Position numbers and translations under genes: made by a program. The notes under the pieces are model-generated. The model saw only the letters and a program-made list of their open reading frames with translations, had not been told where the DNA came from and did no database searches. From assembly GCA_946480545.1 (NCBI GenBank), contig CAMLKY010000086.1, positions 1 through 7,487 of the forward strand: a DNA stretch of 7,487 bases, written 5' to 3'. This document shows positions 1-6,797 of this stretch, piece by piece (within the stretch, counting starts at the first letter, position 1; every line of letters begins with the position of its first letter). Source of the DNA: an uncultured Acidobacteriota bacterium (GTDB lineage: Bacteria > Acidobacteriota > Blastocatellia > Pyrinomonadales > Pyrinomonadaceae).

Positions 1-481
1 TGCCCTGCACGAATCTCACTTGCCCGGACGGGTCCCGCCGGTCGGTGATCGAGACGGCCTCCTCACCAAGGTCGCCGATCTCATTTGCGAGTCCGCGGGC
101 AAGCGCTTCCAATCCATGGTGGTAAAGGTCACCAGCGGCCTCTTCTGATGGAGCGTGATGGACACTCACCTCGACCGTAGATTTAGCCTTGCCAACCAGC
201 CTTCCGTTCACATGCGGTGAGCTGTACTCGGGCGGCATCAACACCCGACGCTCGGAGCGCGTCCACGCCGGATCCTTCTCGCGAAATCGGGTCTCGATCC
301 GATCGAATGCCTCGGACAACTGTGTCTTCTCGACAGACCAACGCTGCTGGTCGGCGCTTGCTTTGGCGGACGGGACTTCGTTTGCCGGCCGGGTTTGTGA
401 GCCCGCAACGCCGCACCCCGATAAGGTTACGCAAAAGAAAAGGCATGAAGCCGCGGACAGAGATACAAATACGTTCTTCAT
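1..481 (-). CDS. Putative secreted lipoprotein of unknown function (3' end outside window)
   Basis: This open frame starts at the ATG at 481-479 and runs without a stop off the left edge, giving 160 visible codons. The N-terminus is a lipoprotein signal peptide: MKN, a hydrophobic stretch to about residue 19, then the lipobox L-S-G-C with the lipidated cysteine at residue 23. The segment just after it is rich in small and polar residues, as in a tether. The remainder, about residues 45-160, looks like a soluble mixed alpha/beta domain with many charged residues; I do not recognise its family. The start is supported by GGGAG four bases upstream. It lies 63 bp downstream of the transglutaminase-like gene on the same strand and could be cotranscribed, although a hairpin sits between them. 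A membrane-anchored envelope role is inferred from the lipobox only. Confidence 0.8.
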   Translation of the reverse strand, partial: MKNVFVSLSAASCLFFCVTLSGCGVAGSQTRPANEVPSAKASADQQRWSVEKTQLSEAFDRIETRFREKDPAWTRSERRVLMPPEYSSPHVNGRLVGKAKSTVEVSVHHAPSEEAAGDLYHHGLEALARGLANEIGDLGEEAVSITDRRDPSGQVRFVQG

Positions 482-485
482 AAAA

Positions 486-490
486 CTCCC
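486..490 (-). promoter_or_regulatory. Ribosome binding site of the lipoprotein gene
   Basis: GGGAG on the minus strand lies four bases before the ATG at 481. It fixes the start that places the hydrophobic signal peptide and lipobox at the N-terminus. Confidence 0.55.
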
Positions 491-505
491 GATCTTGTAT
501 CCGAG

Positions 506-531
506 GCGGTGCGACGCATTGGTCGCACCGC
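506..531 (-). other. Perfect 10-bp hairpin between two co-directional genes
   Basis: GCGGTGCGAC at 506-515 pairs perfectly with GTCGCACCGC at 522-531 around a six-base loop. It lies 13 bases after the stop codon of the transglutaminase-like gene and 15 bases before the Shine-Dalgarno of the lipoprotein gene. No T-run follows on the minus strand, so it is not a canonical intrinsic terminator. It may act as a weak or factor-assisted terminator, a 3' end stabiliser, or an element affecting translation of the downstream gene. Structure is seen; function is inferred. Confidence 0.5.
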
Positions 532-544
532 TCCGGTCCTAGGG

Positions 545-1369
545 TTACCAGTTAATATAAGCCGATTGAACGGGAATATCACCCTTTCCGGGTTCTCCCC
601 ATTGCTCGACCCTGACCGTACCCTCGAGACTTTCAACGATGATCCAGACGCTGTCGGATGCACGCCAGGTGGCAACATCCGTCCTGCCATCTCCGTCGTA
701 ATCTCCGGGAACCGGCTTATCGCCTGCGCTCAGGACTTGGCCGTACCCGTAATCAAAAGTGAGGTCGGTGTAAAGGATGTACCAGACGCCGGTGTCGGGC
801 CGGACAACCGCGAAATCGAATTCGCCGTCGCCGTTGTAATCACCCGGCACAGGTATGTCGCCGGCCATGCCCCACTGCGGAGCGATCCACGATCCGTCAA
901 TCGAGCTCAGCGCGTACCACGTTCCATTGCTGGGACGAAAGACCGCGATGTCCGTTTTGTGATCGCCATCGTAATCCGCTGCAACTGGAATGTCGCCCGC
1001 CATGCCCCACTGGGCGATCGTCTCGACGCCGTCCGAGCTTCGACGAATCATCCAGATACCATCCGACGATCGCCAGGTTGCTATATCAGCCTTTCCATCG
1101 CCGTCGAAGTCACCTGCGGCAGGAGCATTCCCGACGTAGGTTGGTTCGGTGAGGATTGTCCGGAGCGTTCCTGTCGAACTCTCCAGATATTGCCAGACGT
1201 TGGGGTAGTCCTTGTTTCGTACGCCCGCATCGGTCACGCCATCGCCATCGTAGTCTGCGGGGACGATATGCGAATACAGATCAAATCCGGGTTCGATCAG
1301 GGTCACTCCACCAGTCGGTGAGCTTCCCTTCGCGTACCAGTTCCCATTCTCCCGCACGACCGAGAAATC
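545..1369 (-). repeat. VCBS/FG-GAP repeat array (about 45-48 residue period)
   Basis: Five D-[YF]-[DN]-G-D-x-x-x-D loops recur every 45-48 residues, each followed by [IFV]-A-x-[WFV]-R-x-S/D and an aromatic W-[YQIM] strand, then Q-W-G-x-A-G-D-I-P-V. A degenerate half unit at about residue 801 (FSVVRENGNWYA) starts the array, and a half unit ending D-I-P-V-Q-S-A-Y-I-N-W closes it. This is the arrangement expected of a closed propeller whose last blade is completed by the chain end. The third loop reads D-Y-D-G-D-H, with His replacing the usual Gly. At DNA level, the block encoding QWGMAGDIPV is nearly repeated around 860-880 and 995-1015. Confidence 0.85.
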
Positions 1370-3766
1370 ACTCTGGGGACTGTTGTCGAAATTCCCCGGC
1401 GGGCGAACCGTATTTATATTGAAGCTGAATCGATGCCGGCAGCGGGCGGCCGTCGTGATACTGCTAAACGGATTGAATTTGTCTCTTGAGAACAGGAGGT
1501 TATTCGCATCCGAGTTGCGTTTCAGCTCTCCGAGGTGCGTGACCGCCTCGGTTATTCGCACCGCCGTTTCGCGGATCCCGTACGAGGGATCGAACGAGGC
1601 GGTTTTCGGCTGGTTGTTCTCTGTGTACGAGATCCCGACTGTCGCATGATATTTGAAATGCGGGTCGGGTTCGACACACTCCCGAGGGTCTGTAAGCGAC
1701 GTACAATACACAGTCCCGAGCTGCGGCCTTGTCACGCGAAGCGTTACTTCTTCCTCACCGTCCGGTTGGCCGGGAACAGCGGGATACGTAAAGAAGTGCC
1801 GTCGGCCACGCGTTAGTACCTGATTGGCGGGCCTTGTGTCGCCGCCCCAGTGATAGACAACCGACGGATCGATGCCCACGCTTCGCATCAGCCCGTAAAG
1901 GATCAGGGCATTGTCGGCACACTGGGCTCCCGGAACATTCTCAGTCAGCCTGATAAGTGGATTCAAAGTTTCCAGAGCCCTGCCCGGCTTATAGTTGATC
2001 CTGTCCGACAGCAGCGTGTTTATCTTCGCCACGACCTTGTCGACGTTGTCCTGCCCGCGGATCTTTCCGGTCGACCATTCTAGTGCGAGATCGAATAGAC
2101 CCGGGAATTTACCCGCCGTCTGACTGGGATCGTCGCGCGTCTCATAGCCGGTGAAGCTCATGAACGTAGGCTCGATCGGGGCATCCCAGAGCCAGTGAAG
2201 CTTGTGGTCGTCGGACTCGCCCATATCGACCCACGTCTGACCGTTGAACGATATCTCCCAATCGAGATCGTATTCTTCGTGCTTCAACTTCTGGTCCTGC
2301 TCGAGTCCGTTGAGCGTAACGTTGTCGACCGTCGCGGTCGAGGAGTTGATCGTGATCGGGACATTTCCGGTCGGTGTAAGAAGCATGCTCCCCTTCTTCA
2401 CGCGGATCTGGGCCGTTATCGACTGGCTCGGCGCCGGACTCACCGAAAACTTCGCGAAAACTTTTGGATTTGCGCCTTTTGTATACGCGACCGGATATTG
2501 ATTGTTGGTCGGGCGGTTACGTACCCAGGTCGGCTCGTTATCATTCGGATCGATAACGGTGTTATCAGCGAACCGCGTGATCTTGTGATCGTCTTTGAAA
2601 CCGACCTCGATCACCTGAAGTACGGGCGGCGTCGGAGTCGGCGTAGGTGTCGGCTCGATACAGCCGAGGCTGCTCAGCGGACAAGGTGTGGGGGTGGGAG
2701 TGGGGGTCGGTGTGGGGATAGGAGTGGGTGTCGGGGCGGGAGGACCGACGAGGTGACAGACGTCGGTCGTATCCAGGTAGATCTCATCGACCGGGAACGG
2801 GCCGTCATAGAGCACCCCGTAGTGGTCGGTCACGGTGCAATAGACCTGTCCGCGAGTCGAGATGAACGTCGGGTGAAATGCGATCGCGGGAAAGATATCG
2901 CGGTAGCCGTCGGCGCGCTCAAAATCGAGAAGGGATTGAGTCGTTAGATTCACGAAGAACGAGTCGATGCTCGGATCGTAATAAAAACCTTCCGGGAAGA
3001 AGTAGTAAAAGTAGAGTTCGGACATCCCGGAGATAAGCGGCGGGTTTTCCGCTTCATCCCAAAAGATCCACGAGATGCCTTCGTAGAAAAACCCGTTCGG
3101 TATGGCGGAAGTATTCTCAGCAGATGAGCTCGCCCCTTCCGAGAAATCCGTTTTTAGAAAATCGGTGAAGCGAGTGAAGACTTCTTCACCGAGTGTCGAC
3201 CTGACCGCATCGCGATGGTGCAACGCGGCCGAGTCTCGCTGGGCCTGCAAATCCTTCAGCTCAGATGCGAGGTGAGTGAATTGGCTCAAATCCTGCTGTT
3301 GGAGTTTTGCCGTTTTATAGATCTCGGCTATTTCCTTCGCTCTTTGATTGATGTGGGTAATACCATCGAGATAGCCGCTCGCAGCGCCTTTTAGCGCAGC
3401 ATCCTGATCAAGTGTGAGCGGGCCCTGCCGCACAAAGTAGCGACTATAGAGCTCGCCTTTTTCACCTTTCGCGTTTGCTTCGGCCGCCTTCTCCTCGATC
3501 TTTCGAGAGAAGTCGAAGACGATGTGCCAGAGCATTCCGTCGGGAATGCTCTCATTTCTTGTTTCCTCTTTTCGCGCGGTTCGTTTCGATCTGCCCGCGT
3601 CCTTCAATATCGACTCGTAGTCATCCGAGCCGGATGTGAGAATAGGTGCAATGCCAAGCTGGATCGATTGAACGACCTGCCCGATAAAACCCGGCGAGCT
3701 CGCCGACACGGCAAGCACACTGAGCCCGATGAGCGCGAGCACACCAGAGATAAATCTTTTCTGCAT
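545..3766 (-). CDS. Secreted transglutaminase-like protein with Pro-Thr linker and C-terminal VCBS/FG-GAP repeats
   Basis: The 1073-residue protein starts at the ATG at 3766, four bases after GGAGGAA; the frame stays open 58 codons further upstream, but that stretch lacks a comparable start. Residues 1-23 are a signal peptide with a likely cleavage at A-S-A. Residues about 138-204 are charged and helical, possibly a coiled coil. Residues 344-381 are a Pro-Thr linker. About 385-550 looks beta-rich. Residues about 554-742 resemble a transglutaminase-like core: Cys616 in GAQCADNALILYGLMRSVGI, His707 in YHATVGI and Asp726 in FDPSYG match the Cys-His-Asp triad order and spacing. Residues about 800-1073 are VCBS/FG-GAP repeats with calcium-loop motifs D-x-D-G-D-G-x-x-D starting near 838, 886, 931, 976 and 1022. 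Known members of the fold are cysteine peptidases or cross-linking enzymes; the substrate here is unknown. It is divergent from the amine oxidase gene. Confidence 0.9.
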   Translation of the reverse strand: MQKRFISGVLALIGLSVLAVSASSPGFIGQVVQSIQLGIAPILTSGSDDYESILKDAGRSKRTARKEETRNESIPDGMLWHIVFDFSRKIEEKAAEANAKGEKGELYSRYFVRQGPLTLDQDAALKGAASGYLDGITHINQRAKEIAEIYKTAKLQQQDLSQFTHLASELKDLQAQRDSAALHHRDAVRSTLGEEVFTRFTDFLKTDFSEGASSSAENTSAIPNGFFYEGISWIFWDEAENPPLISGMSELYFYYFFPEGFYYDPSIDSFFVNLTTQSLLDFERADGYRDIFPAIAFHPTFISTRGQVYCTVTDHYGVLYDGPFPVDEIYLDTTDVCHLVGPPAPTPTPIPTPTPTPTPTPCPLSSLGCIEPTPTPTPTPPVLQVIEVGFKDDHKITRFADNTVIDPNDNEPTWVRNRPTNNQYPVAYTKGANPKVFAKFSVSPAPSQSITAQIRVKKGSMLLTPTGNVPITINSSTATVDNVTLNGLEQDQKLKHEEYDLDWEISFNGQTWVDMGESDDHKLHWLWDAPIEPTFMSFTGYETRDDPSQTAGKFPGLFDLALEWSTGKIRGQDNVDKVVAKINTLLSDRINYKPGRALETLNPLIRLTENVPGAQCADNALILYGLMRSVGIDPSVVYHWGGDTRPANQVLTRGRRHFFTYPAVPGQPDGEEEVTLRVTRPQLGTVYCTSLTDPRECVEPDPHFKYHATVGISYTENNQPKTASFDPSYGIRETAVRITEAVTHLGELKRNSDANNLLFSRDKFNPFSSITTAARCRHRFSFNINTVRPPGNFDNSPQSDFSVVRENGNWYAKGSSPTGGVTLIEPGFDLYSHIVPADYDGDGVTDAGVRNKDYPNVWQYLESSTGTLRTILTEPTYVGNAPAAGDFDGDGKADIATWRSSDGIWMIRRSSDGVETIAQWGMAGDIPVAADYDGDHKTDIAVFRPSNGTWYALSSIDGSWIAPQWGMAGDIPVPGDYNGDGEFDFAVVRPDTGVWYILYTDLTFDYGYGQVLSAGDKPVPGDYDGDGRTDVATWRASDSVWIIVESLEGTVRVEQWGEPGKGDIPVQSAYINW
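2624..2737 (-). repeat. Low-complexity Pro-Thr linker region
   Basis: About 38 residues are mostly Pro-Thr dipeptides in two runs, separated by a short segment with two cysteines, C-P-L-S-S-L-G-C. The linker separates the N-terminal region from the beta-rich and transglutaminase-like part. Linkers of this kind are usually flexible and exposed outside the cell. The DNA repeat is prone to slippage, and the + strand is very G-rich. Confidence 0.85.
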
Positions 3767-3770
3767 ATAG

Positions 3771-3777
3771 TTCCTCC
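3771..3777 (-). promoter_or_regulatory. Strong Shine-Dalgarno of the transglutaminase-like gene
   Basis: GGAGGAA on the minus strand, four bases before the ATG at 3766. It decides the start: the longer in-frame reading would add 58 residues ahead of a clear signal peptide. Confidence 0.75.
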
Positions 3778-4004
3778 ATGAGTGAAAGATCAATGAGATC
3801 GTTTTGCTGATTTGTGAAGTAAAGACGCCGGGGCGAAACGAACCCGTGTTATGGGAAGACGGTGTGTCTTTCTGAGCGACGTGTGGTCGATGGGTCGTGC
3901 TCGTTGCGGCTGCATGAAACAGACGGACGCGTCCCTGCAATTTTGCGTTATCTGTGAAACAAATCCGAAAGAGCCTTTTTCTAACCGGAAAATGTCAAAA
4001 CTTG

Positions 4005-4021
4005 CCGTTAACTGTCGACGG
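4005..4021. promoter_or_regulatory. Imperfect 17-bp dyad, possible operator
   Basis: CCGTTAAC and GTCGACGG flank a single central T; the arms are inverted copies matching at 7 of 8 positions. The centre is 64 bp before the start codon of the amine-oxidase-like gene, where a repressor or activator site would be expected. No regulator gene is in view, so the assignment is tentative. Confidence 0.3.
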
Positions 4022-4066
4022 TGATAACGTTTCTGGCAGCCTTCATTCGATCTTTTACTTTGACCC

Positions 4067-4073
4067 AGGAGAG
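4067..4073 (+). promoter_or_regulatory. Shine-Dalgarno of the amine-oxidase-like gene
   Basis: AGGAGAG precedes the ATG at 4077, with five bases between AGGAG and the start. It supports that ATG over the upstream in-frame ATG at 3954, whose extension has no export signal. Confidence 0.65.
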
Positions 4074-4076
4074 AAC

Positions 4077-5798
4077 ATGCCACAGAAATCGAGTCGCATC
4101 GCCATCGTCTTCGGCCTGCTGCTAAGCGTCGCCGTCTGCGCCGCATACGCAACTGACCGAGCCCCAAAACGGACAAAGAAATCACCCTTCAGGATCACGG
4201 CCGTGGCATGGGGGCCATCGCAATCCGATGTCGATGCCGCGAAAGCGCGCGTCGCCGCGAGTGCGGAACTTAGATCCGCAATGGGAACCGCGAAGTATCG
4301 GCTGATCGGGTTCGAATTCATCGAACGCGAGGTCAAGCCAGGGCGATCGCTGCCACCCGAGCGGTTCCGGATCGTTTACTACGACTACACAAACGATCGG
4401 ACTCTGGTCGCCGAGAGTGACTTTGCAAAAAAGGAAAGCGTCAGCATCCACGAAGAATCTTTCCAGCCGGTCGCGAGTCCGGAGGAGTTCGAAGAGGCAG
4501 TCGCGATCCTGAGAAACGACCCCGCGCTCTCGGCCGCGCTTAGAAGCGGAAAGATGCGAGCTTTTGAGCCGATGCCCGATATCACCGTTCTCGCGGGGAC
4601 GACCGAGCGGCTGATCAATGTCGGTCTGCAGCCCGCGAATTCGACGGAAAATAACGAGATCGTCGGCGTCAGTCTGAAACGTGGAGCTGTCGTAAGGTAC
4701 GAAGCGGGTGCGCCGCCGAGCGCGACCGCGGCGCCTGAAAGCTGCGGCATCGCGAATTCGGGACAAGGTGCAACGGGACGCGGAGTCGCCGGACAGGCTA
4801 CCCTGACCGTAGACGACACCAGCGGAAACATACTTTGGGAAATGCTGATCATTCGGCCGTCGGCATCGTCCGGCACCCGAGCCTCAGGCGTAGAGATCCG
4901 CGATGTTAAGTACCGTGGGAAATCGGTATTAAAACGTGCTCATGCTCCGATCCTGAACGTGCAGTATATTCCCCAGACGTGCGGACCATATCGCGATTGG
5001 CAGTACGCCGAAGGGTTCTTCAACGCACCTGAAGCGGGATCTAAAAATCCGGCGCCGGGCATTCGGGTACTCGCAGCCGGCCAGATCGCGACAACCGTAC
5101 TCGAGAGCTCCAACGACACCGGAAACTTTCAGGGCGTGGCTATATACGCAGACCACGGCGAGGTCATCCTGGTATCCGAGATGAACGCGGACTGGTACCG
5201 CTACATCATGGAGTGGCGGTTCGGCGCCGACGGCACGATCAGGCCGCGGTTCGGATTTGGTGCAGTGAAGAATCAGTGCGTCTGCAATGTCCATCATCAC
5301 CATGTCTTCTGGCGGATGGATTTCGATATCGTTCAGCCGAATAACAAGGTCTTTCGAATCGAGCGCGGCCGCAAATTCCTGACCCCGCTTACGACCGAGA
5401 TGAAACAGTTCAAGAGCCCGCCGCTCAATCGTGGGTTGCTGATCCAGAATTCGGCCGGCAACGAAGCGTACGAGCTGATCCCGAATCTTTTCGATGGCGT
5501 CGCCGACACTTTCGGCGTCAGCGATATGTGGGTTTTGCGGTACAAGAACGTCGTCGGCGGAACGCCTTTGCAGAACGAGCTCGATGACGGATTCAATCAG
5601 ACAACAAGCCAGAACGCATTTATCCAGATCGACCCGTTCATCAACGGTGAATCGATCGCCGACCAGGATGTGGTCGTGTGGTACGGCGGCCATTTCCGGC
5701 ATGCCGATGGTGCGAACATCTGGAACCCCGATCGCAGCCCTGAACACATCGAGGGCGACCACGTTCTAGGACCGGATCTTCGGCCGGTGCGTTGGTAG
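4077..5798 (+). CDS. Secreted copper amine oxidase-like protein
   Basis: The 573-residue protein begins with a signal peptide (MPQKSSR, hydrophobic core, cut near residue 24-26). The N-terminal part, to about residue 215, has a motif like the amine oxidase N2/N3 domains (YYDYTNDRTL, then PMPD). The C-terminal half fits the copper amine oxidase catalytic domain: VNAD-type strand with Trp-Tyr-Arg-Tyr at 373-376 followed by YIMEWRF and DGTI, a His cluster NVHHHHVFWRMDFDI at 406-409 matching the H-x-H copper ligands, FDGVADTFGVSDMWVLRY, and VVWYGGHFRH with His542 matching the third copper ligand. Family members oxidise primary amines to aldehydes with release of ammonia and H2O2, using a quinone made from a tyrosine. 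The usual N-Y-[DE] cofactor site is W-Y-R here, so activity and cofactor are uncertain. It is shorter than typical enzymes of about 640-720 residues. A bidirectional terminator follows the stop. Confidence 0.82.
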   Translation: MPQKSSRIAIVFGLLLSVAVCAAYATDRAPKRTKKSPFRITAVAWGPSQSDVDAAKARVAASAELRSAMGTAKYRLIGFEFIEREVKPGRSLPPERFRIVYYDYTNDRTLVAESDFAKKESVSIHEESFQPVASPEEFEEAVAILRNDPALSAALRSGKMRAFEPMPDITVLAGTTERLINVGLQPANSTENNEIVGVSLKRGAVVRYEAGAPPSATAAPESCGIANSGQGATGRGVAGQATLTVDDTSGNILWEMLIIRPSASSGTRASGVEIRDVKYRGKSVLKRAHAPILNVQYIPQTCGPYRDWQYAEGFFNAPEAGSKNPAPGIRVLAAGQIATTVLESSNDTGNFQGVAIYADHGEVILVSEMNADWYRYIMEWRFGADGTIRPRFGFGAVKNQCVCNVHHHHVFWRMDFDIVQPNNKVFRIERGRKFLTPLTTEMKQFKSPPLNRGLLIQNSAGNEAYELIPNLFDGVADTFGVSDMWVLRYKNVVGGTPLQNELDDGFNQTTSQNAFIQIDPFINGESIADQDVVVWYGGHFRHADGANIWNPDRSPEHIEGDHVLGPDLRPVRW

Positions 5799-5817
5799 AG
5801 GACTCTTGAGCGTTAAT

Positions 5818-5857
5818 AAAAAACGGCGGCGTTATCAAAAACGCCGCCGTTTTTTTT
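5818..5857. terminator. Bidirectional intrinsic terminator
   Basis: A perfect 16-bp stem (AAAAAACGGCGGCGTT, 5818-5833, with its complement at 5840-5855) closes a six-base loop. It is GC-rich at the core, with an eight-T run on the plus strand (5850-5857) and a six-A run on the other side that becomes a U-tract on the minus strand. It begins 20 bases after the stop of the plus-strand gene and serves both convergent genes. Confidence 0.93.
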
Positions 5858-5937
5858 CGTGTCGTTTCGTGTTAATTCGCGGTTCCACTCTTACTTTTCA
5901 GGAACTGTAACCACGAACTAACACGAAACGACACGAA
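5856..5937. repeat. 29-bp inverted repeat made of 10-bp-spaced CACGAA motifs
   Basis: The left arm (5856-5884) and right arm (5909-5937) are inverted copies matching at 27 of 29 positions; both differences still allow G-U pairing in one RNA strand. The right arm carries CACGAA three times at exact 10-bp spacing (starting near 5912, 5922 and 5932), and the left arm carries the matching TTCGTG series. A 24-base spacer separates the arms, and GTTCC/GGAAC inside offers an alternative inner stem. The element abuts the terminator, sharing two T's with its tail. Similar ACACGAA-type repeats are, to my memory, scattered between genes in many environmental bacterial genomes, with no settled function. 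Confidence 0.8.
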
Positions 5938-5975
5938 GGAAAATCAATTATCCGGCTCGACGACTCGACCGATTC

Positions 5976-6797
5976 TCAATGGACGAAAGCATTCGGGATC
6001 GGGCGGTCGCCTGTTGAGCCGAACGGTTGGATCAACGTGCCGGCTGTCGATTGCTGAACGAACCAAGTCGCGTTCGATGGCCGGAACACAGCCGTATCGA
6101 ACCGACCGTCGCCGTCGTAGTCGCCCGGCGCAGGGATGTCGCCATTCGTTCCAAAGGCAGTCCCGTAATAGCTGAAATCTTCACTGCGAAGGATAAACCA
6201 CTGGCCGGTCGCCGGTCTGAAGAACGCGACATCCGATTTGCCGTCGCCGGTGAAGTCGCCGGGCACGAGCTTGTCCGTCGACGTACCGAACGTAACGGCG
6301 AGGACCCCGGCTGTCGAACGCTTCATCCACCACTGACCTACCGAGGGCCTGAAGATCGCAATGTCTGCACGGCCGTCGCCGTCGTAATCCGATGCGACTG
6401 GAATGTCACCGCCCGATCCGAACGTTTCGATCGCGATGCCGCCATCCGAGGACCTTCTCACATACCATGTGGAGTTCGACGGCCGGAACACTGCGGCGTC
6501 CGTCTTGCCGTCAGCGTCAAAGTCTGCCGGCGACGGCACATCGCCGCCGGTTCCGAATGGGAATGCGAAGAACGAAAAGTCTTCTGATCGAAGCACGAAC
6601 CAATCACCGCTCGACGGTCTCCAGACGGTGACGTCTGCTTTGCCATCGCCGGTGTAGTCACCGGGTGTTATGACGTCTGTCGAATTCCCGAATTGTGCGG
6701 CGAAGACCGTGCTGTCGCCGCTCTTTCGGATCCACCACTCGGCTCCCGTCGGACGAAAGATCCCGATGTCAGTTTTCCCATCGCCGTCGAAATCGAA
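5976..6797 (-). repeat. Six-unit VCBS/FG-GAP array with three-blade higher-order duplication
   Basis: Loops D-F-D-G-D-G, D-Y-T-G-D-G, D-F-D-A-D-G, D-Y-D-G-D-G, D-F-T-G-D-G and D-Y-D-G-D-G begin near visible residues 232, 277, 322, 367, 411 and 456. The second and fifth units share T-G-D-G and an upstream S-T-D; the strand W-F-[VI]-L-R-S-E-D-F-S occurs twice, 134 residues apart. Two three-blade segments are therefore paralogous: about 6333-6737 and 5976-6332. The chain ends in a half unit, G-D-R-P-I-P-N-A-F-V-H, matching the way the other VCBS array ends. Confidence 0.85.

Larger units (their letters stand above)
3767..4076. promoter_or_regulatory. Divergent intergenic region with presumed back-to-back promoters
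   Basis: These 310 bases separate two divergently transcribed genes for exported proteins, so both promoters should lie here. I see no convincing -35/-10 pair on either strand. The plus-strand half (about 3940-4060) is the more AT-rich part. It contains the 17-bp dyad at 4005-4021 and, overlapping it, a weak TTGCCG/GATAAC pair with only 15-bp spacing. Short in-frame extensions of both genes enter this region, but neither has a better start than the ones chosen. Confidence 0.45.

Noticed and set aside
509..1321. Long plus-strand open frame (270 codons) opposite the VCBS repeats
   Set aside because: It is the antisense shadow of a repeat array with clear protein-level periodicity on the minus strand; it has no ribosome binding site or recognisable domain, and it starts inside the intergenic hairpin.
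2195..2947. Plus-strand open frame (250 codons) across the Pro-Thr linker
   Set aside because: Its Arg/Gly-rich composition simply reflects the G-rich complement of the linker.
3767..3940. In-frame N-terminal extension of the transglutaminase-like gene (58 codons)
   Set aside because: It would bury the signal peptide, while the internal ATG at 3766 has a near-perfect Shine-Dalgarno.
3954..4076. In-frame N-terminal extension of the amine-oxidase-like gene (41 codons)
   Set aside because: It overlaps the presumed promoter region and precedes a signal peptide with its own ribosome binding site at 4067.
4182..4766. Minus-strand open frame (194 codons) opposite the amine-oxidase N-terminal half
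   Set aside because: Arg-rich, no ribosome binding site, no recognisable motif; a shadow of the plus-strand gene.
5284..5303. HHHH run read as an artificial His tag or vector trace
   Set aside because: It sits in mid-protein within a motif that matches the copper-ligand region of amine oxidases.
4929..5762. Minus-strand open frame (277 codons) opposite the amine-oxidase-like gene
   Set aside because: The plus strand carries a signal peptide, ribosome binding site and family motifs; the antisense reading has none.
6027..6587. Plus-strand open frame (186 codons) opposite the second VCBS array
   Set aside because: Antisense of a periodic repeat array; its apparent repeats mirror the minus-strand blades.
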